Of a DNA stretch of 64,000 nucleotides, positions 10,532 through 22,559 are shown piece after piece. Position 1 is the first letter of the stretch; every line of letters begins with the position of its first letter. This stretch comes from Euonymus europaeus (lineage: Eukaryota; Streptophyta; Magnoliopsida; Celastrales; Celastraceae). The stretch lies in NCBI GenBank assembly GCA_963580455.1, contig OY756966.1, forward strand, positions 22,695,001 to 22,759,000, given 5' to 3'. A program made the position numbers and the translations under genes. The notes under the pieces were generated by a model. That model was not told the DNA's origin. It made no database searches and saw only the letters and a program-made list of their open reading frames with translations.

Positions 10532-13500
10532 CTATTCTAAGCCACCAAGCATTATGGTCTCGAGAGGAGGTTCCACGACAAAAGGTAAAGACCCTAAAAC
10601 AAGAACAAAGATCGCGAATAGAAAGAGAGACTTGCATGGATCAGCATATTGTCTGACGACTGCAATTCCTTCCTCTCGACCTGTTCTTGAAGACGTATCA
10701 TCCATTTGTAGGGCTGGGCATGTGAACAAGCCATAAACTATACCTGTAACCATTGCTCCAAGATGAGTCCTGCAACATAACCGAGTAAAAGTGAGAAGCA
10801 TCCGCCATTGATGAAAATCCATATGCGAATACGCAATGAATGTATATCTTTACTTCGTTCATGCCACTGAAAAAAGGGGTCCAGTCTGCATCATTTTAAA
10901 TTTCTTTTGTCAATTTAGGTACTAAATGATAGCTCTGGCTTTGACAAGAAGTTCTGTGTTTAAATTCCATGTCAAACCGACTCCGAGCTTGAATCCTTCG
11001 GTTATGTTCTTGTCATAAAAAAAATAATGACTCGACTATAGGACATTTCCTCTACTATGTTGTTGCACAGAGCATAAAACTTACCAGTCATCGATCGGAC
11101 CAAAGTGGCTTAATATGAAGCTAAGACCAGTTGTAATGATTGCCTTCTGAAACATACTATCTGCACCATCCTTTTCAGTAACGTACTTGTTTTGCATTTG
11201 GTAAACGAGCCAAGCGCCAATTATGGCAAACACTGGTCCCTGCGACCATGATATTCGCGTAAATTAAGAAAGTTCATACAGCACAATTTACAATAAGAAC
11301 TACGAGGAAAATAACCTCTACTTATTACCTCGAGAATAAATTAGCTATGCAGTATTTGTAGCACTTCAACAGAACATGTCAAAAAGAGAGTATAGCATCT
11401 CGAGCAATAATTTCTATAGCTATATGCAAATGACGCAATATTTGGAACATAAAATATAAAATAAGGAATATATTTTCCCCTTCGTTGCTCCGCCGATAGA
11501 TTCGAAAAAGCTTCTGACTTCGGCTGTTCCACTCTCAAAAGCCATGTTAGATGACATCTCAAGATGAAGCGTTATGTTCTCATCCCTTAAGCGAAAAGTT
11601 TGAATTTTTTTAATTAATATATGAGAATAAAGGGATAAATGTTAATTTCAGACACCACTTCTGTTAATCCATGCTTATAAAAGTCATTTTAAGAGAAAAT
11701 CTAAAAGTATTGCTGGATCTCAAGCAATATTTTCTGCAGAAGTGTAATTTGATATGCATGCGAATGTTGGTTACACCCCGGAGTGGTACCCAATTATGGC
11801 ACACATTTATTGCGGTGAAACACAACACTCAACTGCAATCCACATGAATGTCGAGAAGCTATGGGCTTAGGAAAACCGCCCAGGTAATCTAGAGACACAA
11901 AATAGCAGATTGGGTGCCAAGCTCTTTGTATAAAATTTCTCAAATTTTGAATTTTTTTAAAAAAATTACCTAGCTTCCGCTTCTCATTCTGCTAGATAAA
12001 TTAAATGAGTTTGAGGATAAGGAGGAATAAAGTTTCATCTGTATGTGGTACCATAGTTCAAACTTGAAGCAAATTAACACGAATGCTGTTGATTAGAAAA
12101 TTAACCTTGGTGACAATCCCTTACATGATTTCCATATGCGGGAACTGGGAAAGCAGTGATCAAAATATAAGAAGTATTGAAGAGATGGAGTGACACTTAC
12201 TGTTCCTCCAACTGTTGGTTCTGGTGTGTGCAGAAAGCTTGTCAAGTTTCCAGAAATTCCTCCAAGTATGTATATCAGTAAGAAAGTAAATGCGCCATAA
12301 CTTCGGCAAATTTGTGGCCCAAATGTAACCAGAGACCAGCAACCAAGAGCCACGTGAAAAAAACCTGAGTGCTGCACAACCATACATGTAAAAGAGTTGG
12401 TGTTATTCAAACTTCATAGCCGAATTAGTATCAGCTAGGAGAGTGGATGCCTCAAATTATCTGGGATGTAGTAAATCAGCCATATCATGTACGAGAAAAT
12501 TGAAACAGTAAATCCATTTTTTAGACATTATTAAAAGAACTTGATTACAACACATCTCAATTTTGTAATACGTCATCTGCAACTTCATCAAAAATAATTT
12601 CAAGATCAAGATTCAACTACAAATTCAATGTGACGTTTGCAGCATTAGGCAATAGAAGATGATTAGCATTCTGAAAGAATATATATGTTCAAACCTAATA
12701 TTTATCTAAAATAATATCAGCATGTAACTAATTCGTACCGTTTTCTATACTGGCTAAAACTAAAAGCATCATCAATAGAGAAATATGAAGAAACAACAGA
12801 ATGGAAAGACAGACCCATTTGTCAATCTTGTACCAGAAACATTGGTGTTACTAGCCTCCACCATTCTCCAACCAAGATCAAATCATTTATCTTTGCTCCA
12901 TATAATAAAGGGAGCGAGTAGAGTTCAAATTCAGTATCGCTGATTGGGCTGGCTAATTCAAACAGAAAAACTGCAATGTTTATGGAAGCCAATATGCTTC
13001 TGCATCCAAAAACCAAAACAAAAGGAAAATATGCATTAGAGATTGTATTAGCACCAACCACCCACTATAACAAGATAATTCAAACAATTTACAATTCAGA
13101 ATGACAAGCGAGTTACATCAAGTATAGATCAGAGGTTTCATCATAATGCTCCAAAGCTTTAGACTTTCTAAAACCCCTCTCACCATCCCCATTTCTCACT
13201 CCCTCCAAAATTTTCAGCCCCCCATTGTCACCACTTTTAGGGTTGTTGCTTGCCAAGAGTGATTTTGCCGCTAGACTCTGTTCAGAAGTTTGGTCATTAT
13301 AAGTTGATGGTTCATTAGTTTCAGACCTGGCTCCTGAAAATACAAAGAATTTCTATTAAATGTTTTGGTCATAAAAAGTTGTTGCAGTGTACAAGGGAAA
13401 AAGAAAGAAACGTCCCAATATCAAAACTAAATTGGCATAGTAGTCAAACAGAAATTAAAAAAATCAATTCCTTTTCAAAATAACATTTTCAACTAGAAGT

Positions 13501-14269
13501 CTAGAACCCTATGTTCTTGTCTGTTTTTCTCCTTCGGCAAAGCAATTTGACCATCATTAATTAATTTTATTTTCCTATATCTCATTGGTTTCTGTATGTG
13601 CTTATTTCAAATAATCAAAATGGATTGAACAAACAAAGAGGATATCAAATTGCAGAAGGAATGAGAAGCAGTGAGTCGACAACGAAGAGGGGAATTTATG
13701 CTTTTCCAGGTGCTCATCAAGAAGGTACTATGATCTCTCAAAAACAGTTTACCTTCACCACGGTTGAGTTTTCCCAGGTAAGCATTTAAAGATTCCATCC
13801 TATTCTTTGAATTGGTTTGACCGGCTTTGCCATGTAACTCTGTCATAGTGTTACAGGAACCTGAAGAACTCTGATTTCCATCATCTAGGAGTTTTCCAAA
13901 ATAAGATTCTAAAGCTCTTAGTTCCTTCTTATCAAAACCCGACTCTGATGAATACCAGACAGTGGGAATTTTTTTTGTTTCTGAAGTATGTTCTGGAAAG
14001 TACTGTTTATGGCTTTCTTTGTGGCACAACCACAGTCGAGAAAATGCTTTTGTCGTAATCAACAAATGTGAAGAACCTCTCTTGTGAGTCATGCCTTTAA
14101 AAGCATTGGGCTTTCTTATCTTTGCTCTTGTCAGATGATTGGCCTTAGGGTATAAGACATTCCATTTGCTGCCTGGCTTGCTGGAAGGGCAGGAACGAGG
14201 TCCCTCGGACAAAGTTATTACATTCTGAGTTGGAAGAATATAATCTTTATAAGCCATCATGTAGCACAT
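10532..14269 (-). CDS. RBL9: RHOMBOID-like protein, plastid RBL9 type, predicted inactive
   Basis: Six coding exons on the minus strand: 13753-14269, 13117-13333, 12834-12999, 12201-12371, 11085-11239, 10532-10769; the spliced frame is 1464 nt, 487 aa. The N-terminal ~230 residues are polar and low-complexity, as in plastid rhomboids; the membrane domain follows (ASINIAVFLFELASPI, GEWWRLVTPMFLHSGFFHVA, CRSYGAFTFLLIYILGGISG). The rhomboid catalytic GxSG is GGTG (residues 355-358): Thr357 replaces Ser, while the partner His411 in WTHLGAMVTG is kept. A serine protease would be expected to be inactive, so a non-proteolytic membrane role is likely. Closest recognised relative is Arabidopsis RBL9, recalled from memory. 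The start is the first in-frame ATG in its exon; an upstream 5' UTR exon is likely. Confidence 0.88.
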
Positions 14270-15355
14270 TGGAGCTACAGTCAATAAAGCCTGAAAAACA
14301 AGTGTAACAGAAAGGTGTGATCATTTTGAGATTCAGCAATGGAACCAAATGAGAAACCAAAAGTAACCACCCAAAAAAATGGAGCCTGCTGTAATTTTGA
14401 ATGAACCACTCATGTGACAGAGAAATCTATCCAATCAAGCCGACATGATGTCAATCAATGACTGAAAGCAATAGACTAATCTATATGTGCTTTTATGCCT
14501 GTGTGTTAGCCGGTAAATAATTAGCTATCTGAGAACAAAATATCATCCTGGACAACAAATCTAAAAAATTAGTGAACTACAGATGACTTTGGCACCATTT
14601 GAAAATCTCATGTTGGGTGATGATGCAGAATGGTCACTATTTGCACCCGGTTTTGACAATTATATTCTGTATAGATATAAGGATAGGAGAAAAAGCAGCT
14701 CATGAACGGAATCACGATAGTTCAGCATTTTATTGATACCATATGCATATACTGAAGTGTTGGCAACAAATATCTCAATCAACATGCTATTTTCAGATTC
14801 ACTGCTTTAAAAGCGCAACGAAGACATATTTTTGGATGTCATAAGACACCAATAAGCCTATCATTAAATATGGGAGCAAAATAAGGGATAATAAAAAAAA
14901 TTAACGTTAATAATTGAAATAACACAGTGCAAGACTACATTTCTTGGATTCTTCTCACTCTCAACCTCTAATGGAACGATTAATCTCTATAATAAATTTA
15001 TAAGAGAGCCAATTTCAATGAGAACGAGACCAAACTCAACAAAAGCATCAGGAAGGCTTTCAAATTATTAGGATCCGATTATATTTTGTGAAAAAGTGTA
15101 GAGGAACGACAACCTAAAATTCAGTATCTCAGGTTTGTTTTTTGCTACTAAAATCTCCACGCCACCATATCTGGTAACAATTTAGCTTATGTGAAAACAG
15201 AGCATATAGAACCAAAAAAGAATCCAAAACCTTCACAATCTTATATATCTTTTTATTAGTTCTTCACGATACAGAAATCAACAGAAACAGAAAGAAAAAA
15301 AAACCCAGAAACAGAAAGGAAAATCATATATATGCGCCATGAGTAGTGAAAGCAC

Positions 15356-15560
15356 CTTGGGTAGAAGAGCAAACTCTTGGATCAAGTCCCAGACATTGCC
15401 AAGGTTCTACTTCCTAGTACATTTCCATAACTGGGAGCGTGCGTATTCGCCGATGACACAAATATTTGTGCGAGGAGAAATCAATCAATCAATCTTTGGA
15501 GGCGACACACTAAATTGGAATCTCAAAGACTCATGAAATCTGACCTTATCTCTGCTGGTC
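15356..15560 (-). promoter_or_regulatory. putative 5' UTR exon and promoter-proximal region of the rhomboid gene
   Basis: On the minus strand CTACCCAAG followed by GTGCTTTC gives a donor at 15356, and the first coding exon has an acceptor just upstream of its start (TTTTTCAG before GCTTTATTG, near 14293). Two very short upstream open frames (ATGGAAATGTAC-stop, ATGTCTGGGACT-stop) lie in this exon. The intron of about 1.06 kb (14294-15355) holds nothing else recognisable. Confidence 0.4.
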
Positions 15561-16767
15561 CATTAACAGGTCGCCAAGGCTGCAGCTTATTGGATTCCTA
15601 CCACTATCATGGCATTTGATTTGTCACAATAGAGATTTTGAGGGACCCACTAGCTGGATAAAATATAAAGTATTTTTTTCAAAAAACAATTAGAAAGTGA
15701 TTGACCAATTCTAAATATACTATAAATAAAAAAAGAGATTCTTTAATTTACTGATTTGAGATGGGGATTTTTGGGACAAATTTGATTTGAAGGTGAAGAT
15801 GGATTATTTATAGTATTAAACTAGACGTCGATTGGTCAGGTTCAAAAAAATTACATATTTTTTTAATGAAAATTATCATAATCAATCGATAATCGAAATA
15901 GTCGTCAATAATCAACCAAACGATCCGTTAAATTATTATAAAAAATAGGAGAATAATAACCTACAATTCACACCTCCACTGATCAAAGATAGCTGGGAAT
16001 GAGAGATACAGTATGCAATTTAATTTTGAAAAATCGAAAAATGATATGTATTCATAATTTTTAATAACCGTAACATCCATATCTGAATGAGAATGTGTTT
16101 TTTGAATTTTATTAATGATACGGTGCTCTAATAAGTAACCTCCTATCAATTGATGACGTCCCATTAATAATGGTGCACTAAATAATTTCTCTGTCCAGCT
16201 TTAATTTTTTGGAAAAAATGAAAACGAATAGAATATCTAGGCTGAATTACAAAATAGTATACTCTTACAATGGTACAAAAATAGTTATTTCTCTACTATT
16301 AGATTAAATATTCTAATCTTTATCATAACAAAATACATAATGTATATATTGTCCCAATTAATAATTTGACTTCTTTTATCTCACTATACAAAATTTACGA
16401 ATTATCTACAAATTTTTTTGTCAAAAATCTCCATATGTAATATTGATTATCGATAAAAAAAAATTATTGTTAAAACGTTCAGGTAATCTAAATACTGATG
16501 GAAAAAATTTCCATGATAATTACTGATGGACTTTTTCGCCAATAATTCTTTGAAAAAAAAATTAAAAATTAATTTATGTCGATAATTCGTTGACCAAAAA
16601 AATTAAATTTCATCGATAATCCGTTGAGGAAAAAAAAACCGTCGATAAAAGAAAGAAAAAAAAGTATTGCCATCACTCTGTTAAATTTTTCATTATTAAT
16701 AAATTAAATCCTCATACCCATTTTTGTCTATCATTTTCATAATAAAATTTGGAAAAAAAAATTAAAA
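15561..16767. other. AT-rich spacer; clustered 'cgataatccgttga' repeats at about 16430-16660
   Basis: No gene seen. Between about 16430 and 16660 variants of TCGATAATYCGTTGA, CCAATAATTCTTTGA and TGATAATTACTGATGG recur every 30-60 bases, each near an A-run. Such clusters resemble subterminal repeats of CACTA-type transposons, but no terminal repeat or coding sequence was found. Confidence 0.4.
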
Positions 16768-17109
16768 TCATTTATTGATGTTGATCATGTCAACATCTAT
16801 GTGTCTATTAAAATGAACTATAAAGCGTCCAGTCCTTTGACCGGACCGGACGCTCGTAAAACTCGAATATCCGGGCATCAATGACACCAAATCAATGCCG
16901 GTTATTCTTTCACCGGTTTTTGTTTCCATCATATCCAATACAAGCTGTATATTATCTGCTGATATGGATGAATGATGCATTTGATATGTATCTGCACATT
17001 TATGGATCTCCCATAGGAAATGACCCTTTTCCTTTTCCTCACCATGCCTTTGGCTGGCTTGCTCATCTTCTATGCATTCTTCGCGGTTGCGATGAGCTTT
17101 GTTCATTGT
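16768..17109 (-). CDS. hypothetical ORF, 113 aa, unrecognised
   Basis: From the first ATG at 17109 the frame runs 113 residues (MNKAHRNREECIEDEQASQR at the N-terminus, then VLDMMETKTGERITGIDLVS). The same frame stays open upstream to 17238 (156 codons), which is unusual for this AT-rich region. The product is hydrophilic and charged, with no signal peptide, membrane segment or motif that I know. It could be one exon of an unrecognised gene, a relic, or chance. It lies 3' of the ALP1-like gene on the same strand. The remaining 17240-17950 shows nothing recognisable. Confidence 0.25.
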   Translation of the reverse strand, partial: TMNKAHRNREECIEDEQASQRHGEEKEKGHFLWEIHKCADTYQMHHSSISADNIQLVLDMMETKTGERITGIDLVSLMPGYSSFTSVRSGQRTGRFIVHFNRHIDVDMININK

Positions 17110-17953
17110 AATGAACAAGTTTAAACTCGGATCATCAGGTTCACACCAAAAGAAATATAAATGTCTAAAAGCATCTAGTTCCCAATCTTTAAACAGAAAT
17201 AGTAAATGTGATGGAAAGAGTGTGCAGGTGCAGCTCACAACATCTCCATCCTATTAGCATACATGAAAACTAAACTGGTAACTCACATGAAGCAATAACA
17301 TCAGGAAAACCTCTTCCTTATGGATCTCCATACACAATCCAACTGGATTGTGATTGAAATAAAGACAAAGTTCGGTCAGCAATTGTTGATTCGGACATTT
17401 ACGAATTACGACTACGAGTTCTCAATTTCAAGAAGGTGAAGATGATTTTCATTGATATAGCCCTAGTTCAACTGCAATGAAATTTGTAATAAAACCTACT
17501 ATACTGATATCATATTTTTCGACCTCTAACGAGGATGTTCCACACCAGCAAACATTCTCTGATAAACTGAGACAGGCCTCTATCTCAATCAAAGATTGAG
17601 TGTCAGAGACTTCAGATTCCAGCAAAATGGCACATGTTCAGCTAAGTCTAGCCAGGTAAAATCAAGCAATACATCATCCCCTCTCAATCAAAACAAATCT
17701 TTGGGCAACTGCAATGCACTAGGAAATACTAAATGGTCTGCATATGGAATGTACTTTTCAGTCAAGCCTACAATCCTTCACCACAAACACACAGATACAG
17801 AGAAACTTGTGTGCACACAGGCAATCGACAAGCAGTCGTCTAAATTCACCGGAATCAAACTTGTGCACTCTATATTTACAAACTACAAGGAAGGCAACAT
17901 AAACAAGCATACATATGTTTATTTATTCTGACAAACATACATTAAGTAAGAAT

Positions 17954-19267
17954 TCAACTTCTAGCCCTTACCCAACTCAAGTGCTGTGCAAGGACATCCC
18001 TGATTCTCCTCCCAGTATCGTCTACCTCTCCTTCAAAAGCTGGAAGCTCCTCATCCCTCGAACACCACCCATTACCCTCTGGCAGTGGCTCACTGCACCT
18101 GATCAGAAAGTTATGCAACAAACAACCTGTAACAATAACAAACGGGAAAATCTCAACACATTTATCAGTCCACCTCTTCGCCAGAAGCTGCCACCGTGCC
18201 AGAACCCTGCCAAATGCAGTGTCAACCAGCCCCATTGCGCGACTATGAACAATGTTAAATTCGCTCTCCATGGAACTAAAACTATCCTCCTCATCCTGTC
18301 TTGCATAAGGAGTTAAAAGCCATGGCAATAGAGGGAAACAAGAGTCACCCAATATGTATTGAGGAATCAAACTGCCATCACTTAGTTGACATGGAGGGCC
18401 ATTGAACAAATCCTCTGACTCCTCTACCCCCGAGAAGAGTTTGGTTTGACGCAAAATGGTTTCGGTTTTCATAGTAGAAGGCCAACCCGCAGAGATATCC
18501 AAGAACCTACCCTCAGAGTCCACCAATGCCTGAACCAACAGTGAACCATTTCGGCCAAACTCAGGACAATCAACCCCAAATCTTCCAAACCCCAAAACAC
18601 CGCAGCAATTCGGCAGCGAAATCCACCCAAACCCCACCAAAATCCGACCTACGTCACTCCTCAATTCGACCAAATTCCCCAATTTCTCAATCACTGCCTT
18701 GCAAACCGAGAAGAAAACTCGGCAGGCCAGGTCGGACGAAACCATACCGAAGCGGCGCGCCACTGACTTGTAAGGCGCGGCATGTGCGAGGCGGAAGAGG
18801 GCGGCGGCGAGTGCAAAATTTGGCGGGACAGAGGAAGGAAGCAAAGAGAGGAGAGACGGCGAAATGAGGGAGAGAAGGAGAGAGAAGGAGGGTTTGGACA
18901 TTCGGAAGCAGTGGAGCCAGCGAGCGTCGTATTCACTAGAAGCCGAGGAGAGGAATCGATGAAACCAAGACGAAGAATGTGATGGTGGAAGAAGTGGAGA
19001 TAGAGAGAAAAGTGAAGGAGCAGATAGTAGGGATTCGATGGAGAGAATTTGAGAAGGAGAGAGGAGGAGATCGTTTTGGGAGAGAAAAGAACGGGCGGCG
19101 ACGGTGGCGGAGGAAATGAGTGCTTCGACTTCTTGAGGAAGCTGTTTGCGTTTAGATTTCTTCAGCGGCCGTTCTTGATAGGTAAGACTGAAGGAGGTGT
19201 CTTCTTCGTACGTGGACTTGCCGGACGCTACGCTTTCCTCTCTACCACCTCCGCCGTACGCGGCCAT
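17954..19267 (-). CDS. domesticated PIF/Harbinger transposase, ALP1-like nuclear protein
   Basis: Intron-less, 437 aa from the ATG at 19267. The DDE_Tnp_4 (Harbinger) fold is recognisable: FALAAALFRLAHAAPYKSVARRFG as the helical start, then NGSLLVQALVDSEGRFLDIS, the GDSCFPLLPWLLTPY motif (307-321) and the C-terminal VHSRAMGLVDTAFGRVLARW block ending in GCLLHNFLI. All three acidic catalytic positions look lost: the DGTHI-type site is GVLGF (223-227), the GSxHD site is PSTMKTE (263-269), and the final VExxFG Glu is Asp349. An N-terminal basic patch (RPLKKSKRKQ) may be a nuclear signal. Intact frame with dead catalysis is the pattern of exapted genes such as ALP1, which joins Polycomb complexes in Arabidopsis; whether this copy does so is unknown. 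Confidence 0.88.
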   Translation of the reverse strand: MAAYGGGGREESVASGKSTYEEDTSFSLTYQERPLKKSKRKQLPQEVEALISSATVAARSFLSQNDLLLSPSQILSIESLLSAPSLFSLSPLLPPSHSSSWFHRFLSSASSEYDARWLHCFRMSKPSFSLLLSLISPSLLSLLPSSVPPNFALAAALFRLAHAAPYKSVARRFGMVSSDLACRVFFSVCKAVIEKLGNLVELRSDVGRILVGFGWISLPNCCGVLGFGRFGVDCPEFGRNGSLLVQALVDSEGRFLDISAGWPSTMKTETILRQTKLFSGVEESEDLFNGPPCQLSDGSLIPQYILGDSCFPLLPWLLTPYARQDEEDSFSSMESEFNIVHSRAMGLVDTAFGRVLARWQLLAKRWTDKCVEIFPFVIVTGCLLHNFLIRCSEPLPEGNGWCSRDEELPAFEGEVDDTGRRIRDVLAQHLSWVRARS

Positions 19268-22200
19268 AACTGTGGCAGAGTTTGGGCTCCGATTGTCAAG
19301 CGTATTAGTATATCTTTTCCAAATGGCCACCGAAAAAATGATTTTGTAGATGCTGTCAGTGTCCGCGTGTGCCTTCAGAGCAATTCGAATGGTGTTTGAG
19401 TGCAGCCTGAAAGGGAATATGTAAAAAATAAAGAAATTGTATTGGGAGCCGGTATGGATTGATTAAAAAAAATTGTATTGAAAGATTTATATTTATATAT
19501 TTGATATTTGTAGAGTGTTAAAAGAATTATTTATATAAAATATAAAAAAAAATTACGATATGTATTTTGATGATGTATATGAATATGTAGTTTACTTTTT
19601 ATATAATAAAAATATAATCTAATAGTCTATTTTTGGAGGGTATCACTGGAGTTGCTCTCACTTTTAGAGCAAGAGATGTGGTATATGGTGTGTTTATATG
19701 ATTTAACTATTAAAATAAGATTTCAAACTAAAAAAACATTATTGATTGTGCTGCTAAAATAAGTAGTTTATTTTCTTTATTTTTCATGACGACTTTAATA
19801 TGTTTGTCGAATAATTTGAATTTTTCGCATTTTCTAAATGTGGATTTGATGTTGACAACATTAAGACGATCATGAAGAAAAAGAATAAGAAGATGATGGT
19901 AGTTCTCTTTCGATCAAACTTGGATGCTTCCGTACTCGTATCTACTTTGATGTTTTATGGAATTGTCAAATTTATCATAAATGCGGTTTCAAACTCACAT
20001 ATCTATTCTCCAAATGTAAGTTTGTTATTTTCATCCAATCTCACTATGAAGACAAGCGTCTCTGTTTATTTTATTTTTATTTTGTTTGTTTAGTCTGTCC
20101 GTGTTTGTCTCGGGACTATGTTTGTTTGTCTCGGACAGTGTTAGTTCGATGTGTACTTATTTCGTTGTTATTGTGTCTAGGTATCTTATTTCCTTGACAT
20201 TGGTTTGTATACTTCAAGATTATTTTTAACTTTGTTATTATGAAATAAATGTTGGCCTATGGAGATTTACTTCCCCTTTTTTAAAAAAGAAAATAGCATG
20301 TTTAAATGTTAAATTTGACGAATTGAATCGTATGTAATTTCAAATTTGAGTTCCACATTTTTTTCCTTTACTCAAAAAACAATAAAAATTAAAATGTTAA
20401 ATTTGGCATTTTTTAAGACTACGAGATGGGAAGAATAAATGGAGGAAAATGTAATTAAGAGCGAATCATAAGTTTTAAATGGGATGCTACAATAAGATTT
20501 GTTGTTGTTTTATTAGGCTTCAATTATATATTTTTTAAATGAAATATCGATTTTAAGAATCTAATTATATATTTTTAATTTGAAATAAAAAATAAATTCA
20601 ATTTATGATTTTTTTTTCATCTTCAATTTATTTATTTTTTGAAAAAAAAATAGTACATGGTATTACCGTATTAGAAGTTAGAACTAATAGATTTTAACAC
20701 TCTTCAATTGCAATATTCCAGTTGTTAAAATAAAGTGTTATCACCTTATTTTAGCACAATTTAAAGTTGCTCTTATAGTCTTTTTAAACTCATTTAAATC
20801 TAATTGTCCATTTAGTAAGGCGTTGATACAGTTATGCTCTGTCAAACATATTTTAGGACACTATTTTTTTACATCAAACATAGAGTAAAACTGTAAGGTA
20901 ATGAGTTATAGGCACGTCTATAAATTAATTGACTTTAATCGATACGACTGTCTAATCTCTCGTAAATTTCTATCAATATTCTAATTGGGACTGGCATTAG
21001 TTAGGTATAATATCATCAAGAATCTAAAATATATGACATCATTTCTTCAAAAGAAAAGTGTAAAAAAACCCTCCAAAATTGAAACATTTTTTGGGGAAAG
21101 ATACAATTAGCATTGTTGGAACATGTTCATATATCTTGTGCAATTTCCTCGGCTCCTTGCACTTTCCCAATATTCCTTGATCGACAGCATCAATGAAATT
21201 TTAAAAAAAATGTCATTAGGGTTTAACCAAAATGCAAGGGGCGGAGCCAGAAAGATGGTGACACGCTATTACAATTTTTTTTTTAAATTGCTCGAAAAAT
21301 TTGGTGAAATCATATTATCAATTATCATTAATCTTGATTTTGGCGTCATAAAATAATCAAAAAGATTAAAATAAATAAATATATATATATATTCAAGTTT
21401 ATGAAAATTAAAGATCATATAGAGAATGAATCATTTTTTAGTGTTTTATTGTATAAGTTTTTTTTTTGAAAAATAATATATTATTTAAGTCTTTCCACCA
21501 ACAGTAGTCATCTTCTTTCCTCAACATGTCCAAAATATCCACCTTTTCTAAATTCCATTGCTAGCCACTTTGTTTCACTTCAAGATTCATTCCCCAAATC
21601 CGAGATTCAAGCATCAATATTATCCATATTGATAGAATCTTCGAATCCCCTGCTGAGTCTTCAAGATTCCTTATCGTAAAAACAACAGGATCTGAATCAA
21701 ACTCCTCTTTTTCTTCTTTTTCTTCTTTTTTAATAAAATTTACCATTTTTTTAATACAAAACGTGTCCATCATTATTTCTTATGTGACCAAGAAGTGAGA
21801 CAATGAAGTGACAGGTTGGGGAGATTTAGGGAGGGGGGTTTATTTAATAATATCTAAACAAAATATCTATTTTTGCATCAATTATTCAATAAAATTATAC
21901 TAAAATCAATGCCGATTCGCACATCATTTATAAAAAGTTAATTCACATATTCATTAACATCTCCAAAATACATTCTTGAATACAGTCATATCAACAAAAT
22001 CACTTATTCTCATACATTATCCATTCTTTCCTAAAAACACATCATTGCAATTGGCCTGATAGTTTATGTTTGGATCCAATGGTATTACAATAATGATAAT
22101 GAGAATAACATGGAAACCTTATGAAATGTCTTAAATTTTGGGCTCTTTGGTAAAACGTATACATGCTTATAAATTGGATTAATTACCAATACATTTCATG

Positions 22201-22559
22201 TTGTAAACCATTATATGAGATCTCATGTTGTTGACTCCTTCGCTAATTAGCTATGGAAAATCACTTTATCAGTCTTCACGACATTTCTTCCTTTCATCTC
22301 ATCACTAGTTCCAATAACATTTTTTCTCTCAAAACAACTCTCTCAACACAAATCTTCATATTTGTTCTAAGTTAACCATCTCAAACTAGAGGTGGATTGA
22401 GTCCAAAGCTAGATCAACACATATTTCTTGTTATAGGTAAGTATACATTTTTAATGGAGCATTATTTAACTAATGCTATACAATGTTGTAGATAATATAA
22501 TATTTTGGCTGTTAGGATATGTTTTGTAGTTCTTTAAGAAAGAGTGTTAAGATATGTGA
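19268..22559. other. AT-rich spacer with transposon scraps
   Basis: No gene recognised. At 21235 CAAGGGGCGGAGCCAGAAAG matches the terminal motif of Tip100-like hAT elements, similar to the complete element at 4004-4599, but no partner end or target duplication was found, so it is an orphan end. The block 19620-20790 is AT-rich with a pair of AGTTGCTCT words that might be degraded MITE ends. Short open frames such as 19872-20093 and 21123-21356 are low-complexity. Confidence 0.5.

Noticed and set aside
13598..13789. Plus-strand 63-codon frame
   Set aside because: Antisense to the first coding exon and first intron of the rhomboid gene.
17596..18316. Plus-strand frames of 111 and 133 codons
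   Set aside because: The second overlaps the 3' end of the ALP1-like gene in antisense and the first has no recognisable content or splice context.
18526..19399. Several plus-strand frames (113, 66 and 116 codons)
   Set aside because: They are antisense shadows of the ALP1-like single-exon gene; the minus-strand frame has recognisable domain motifs.
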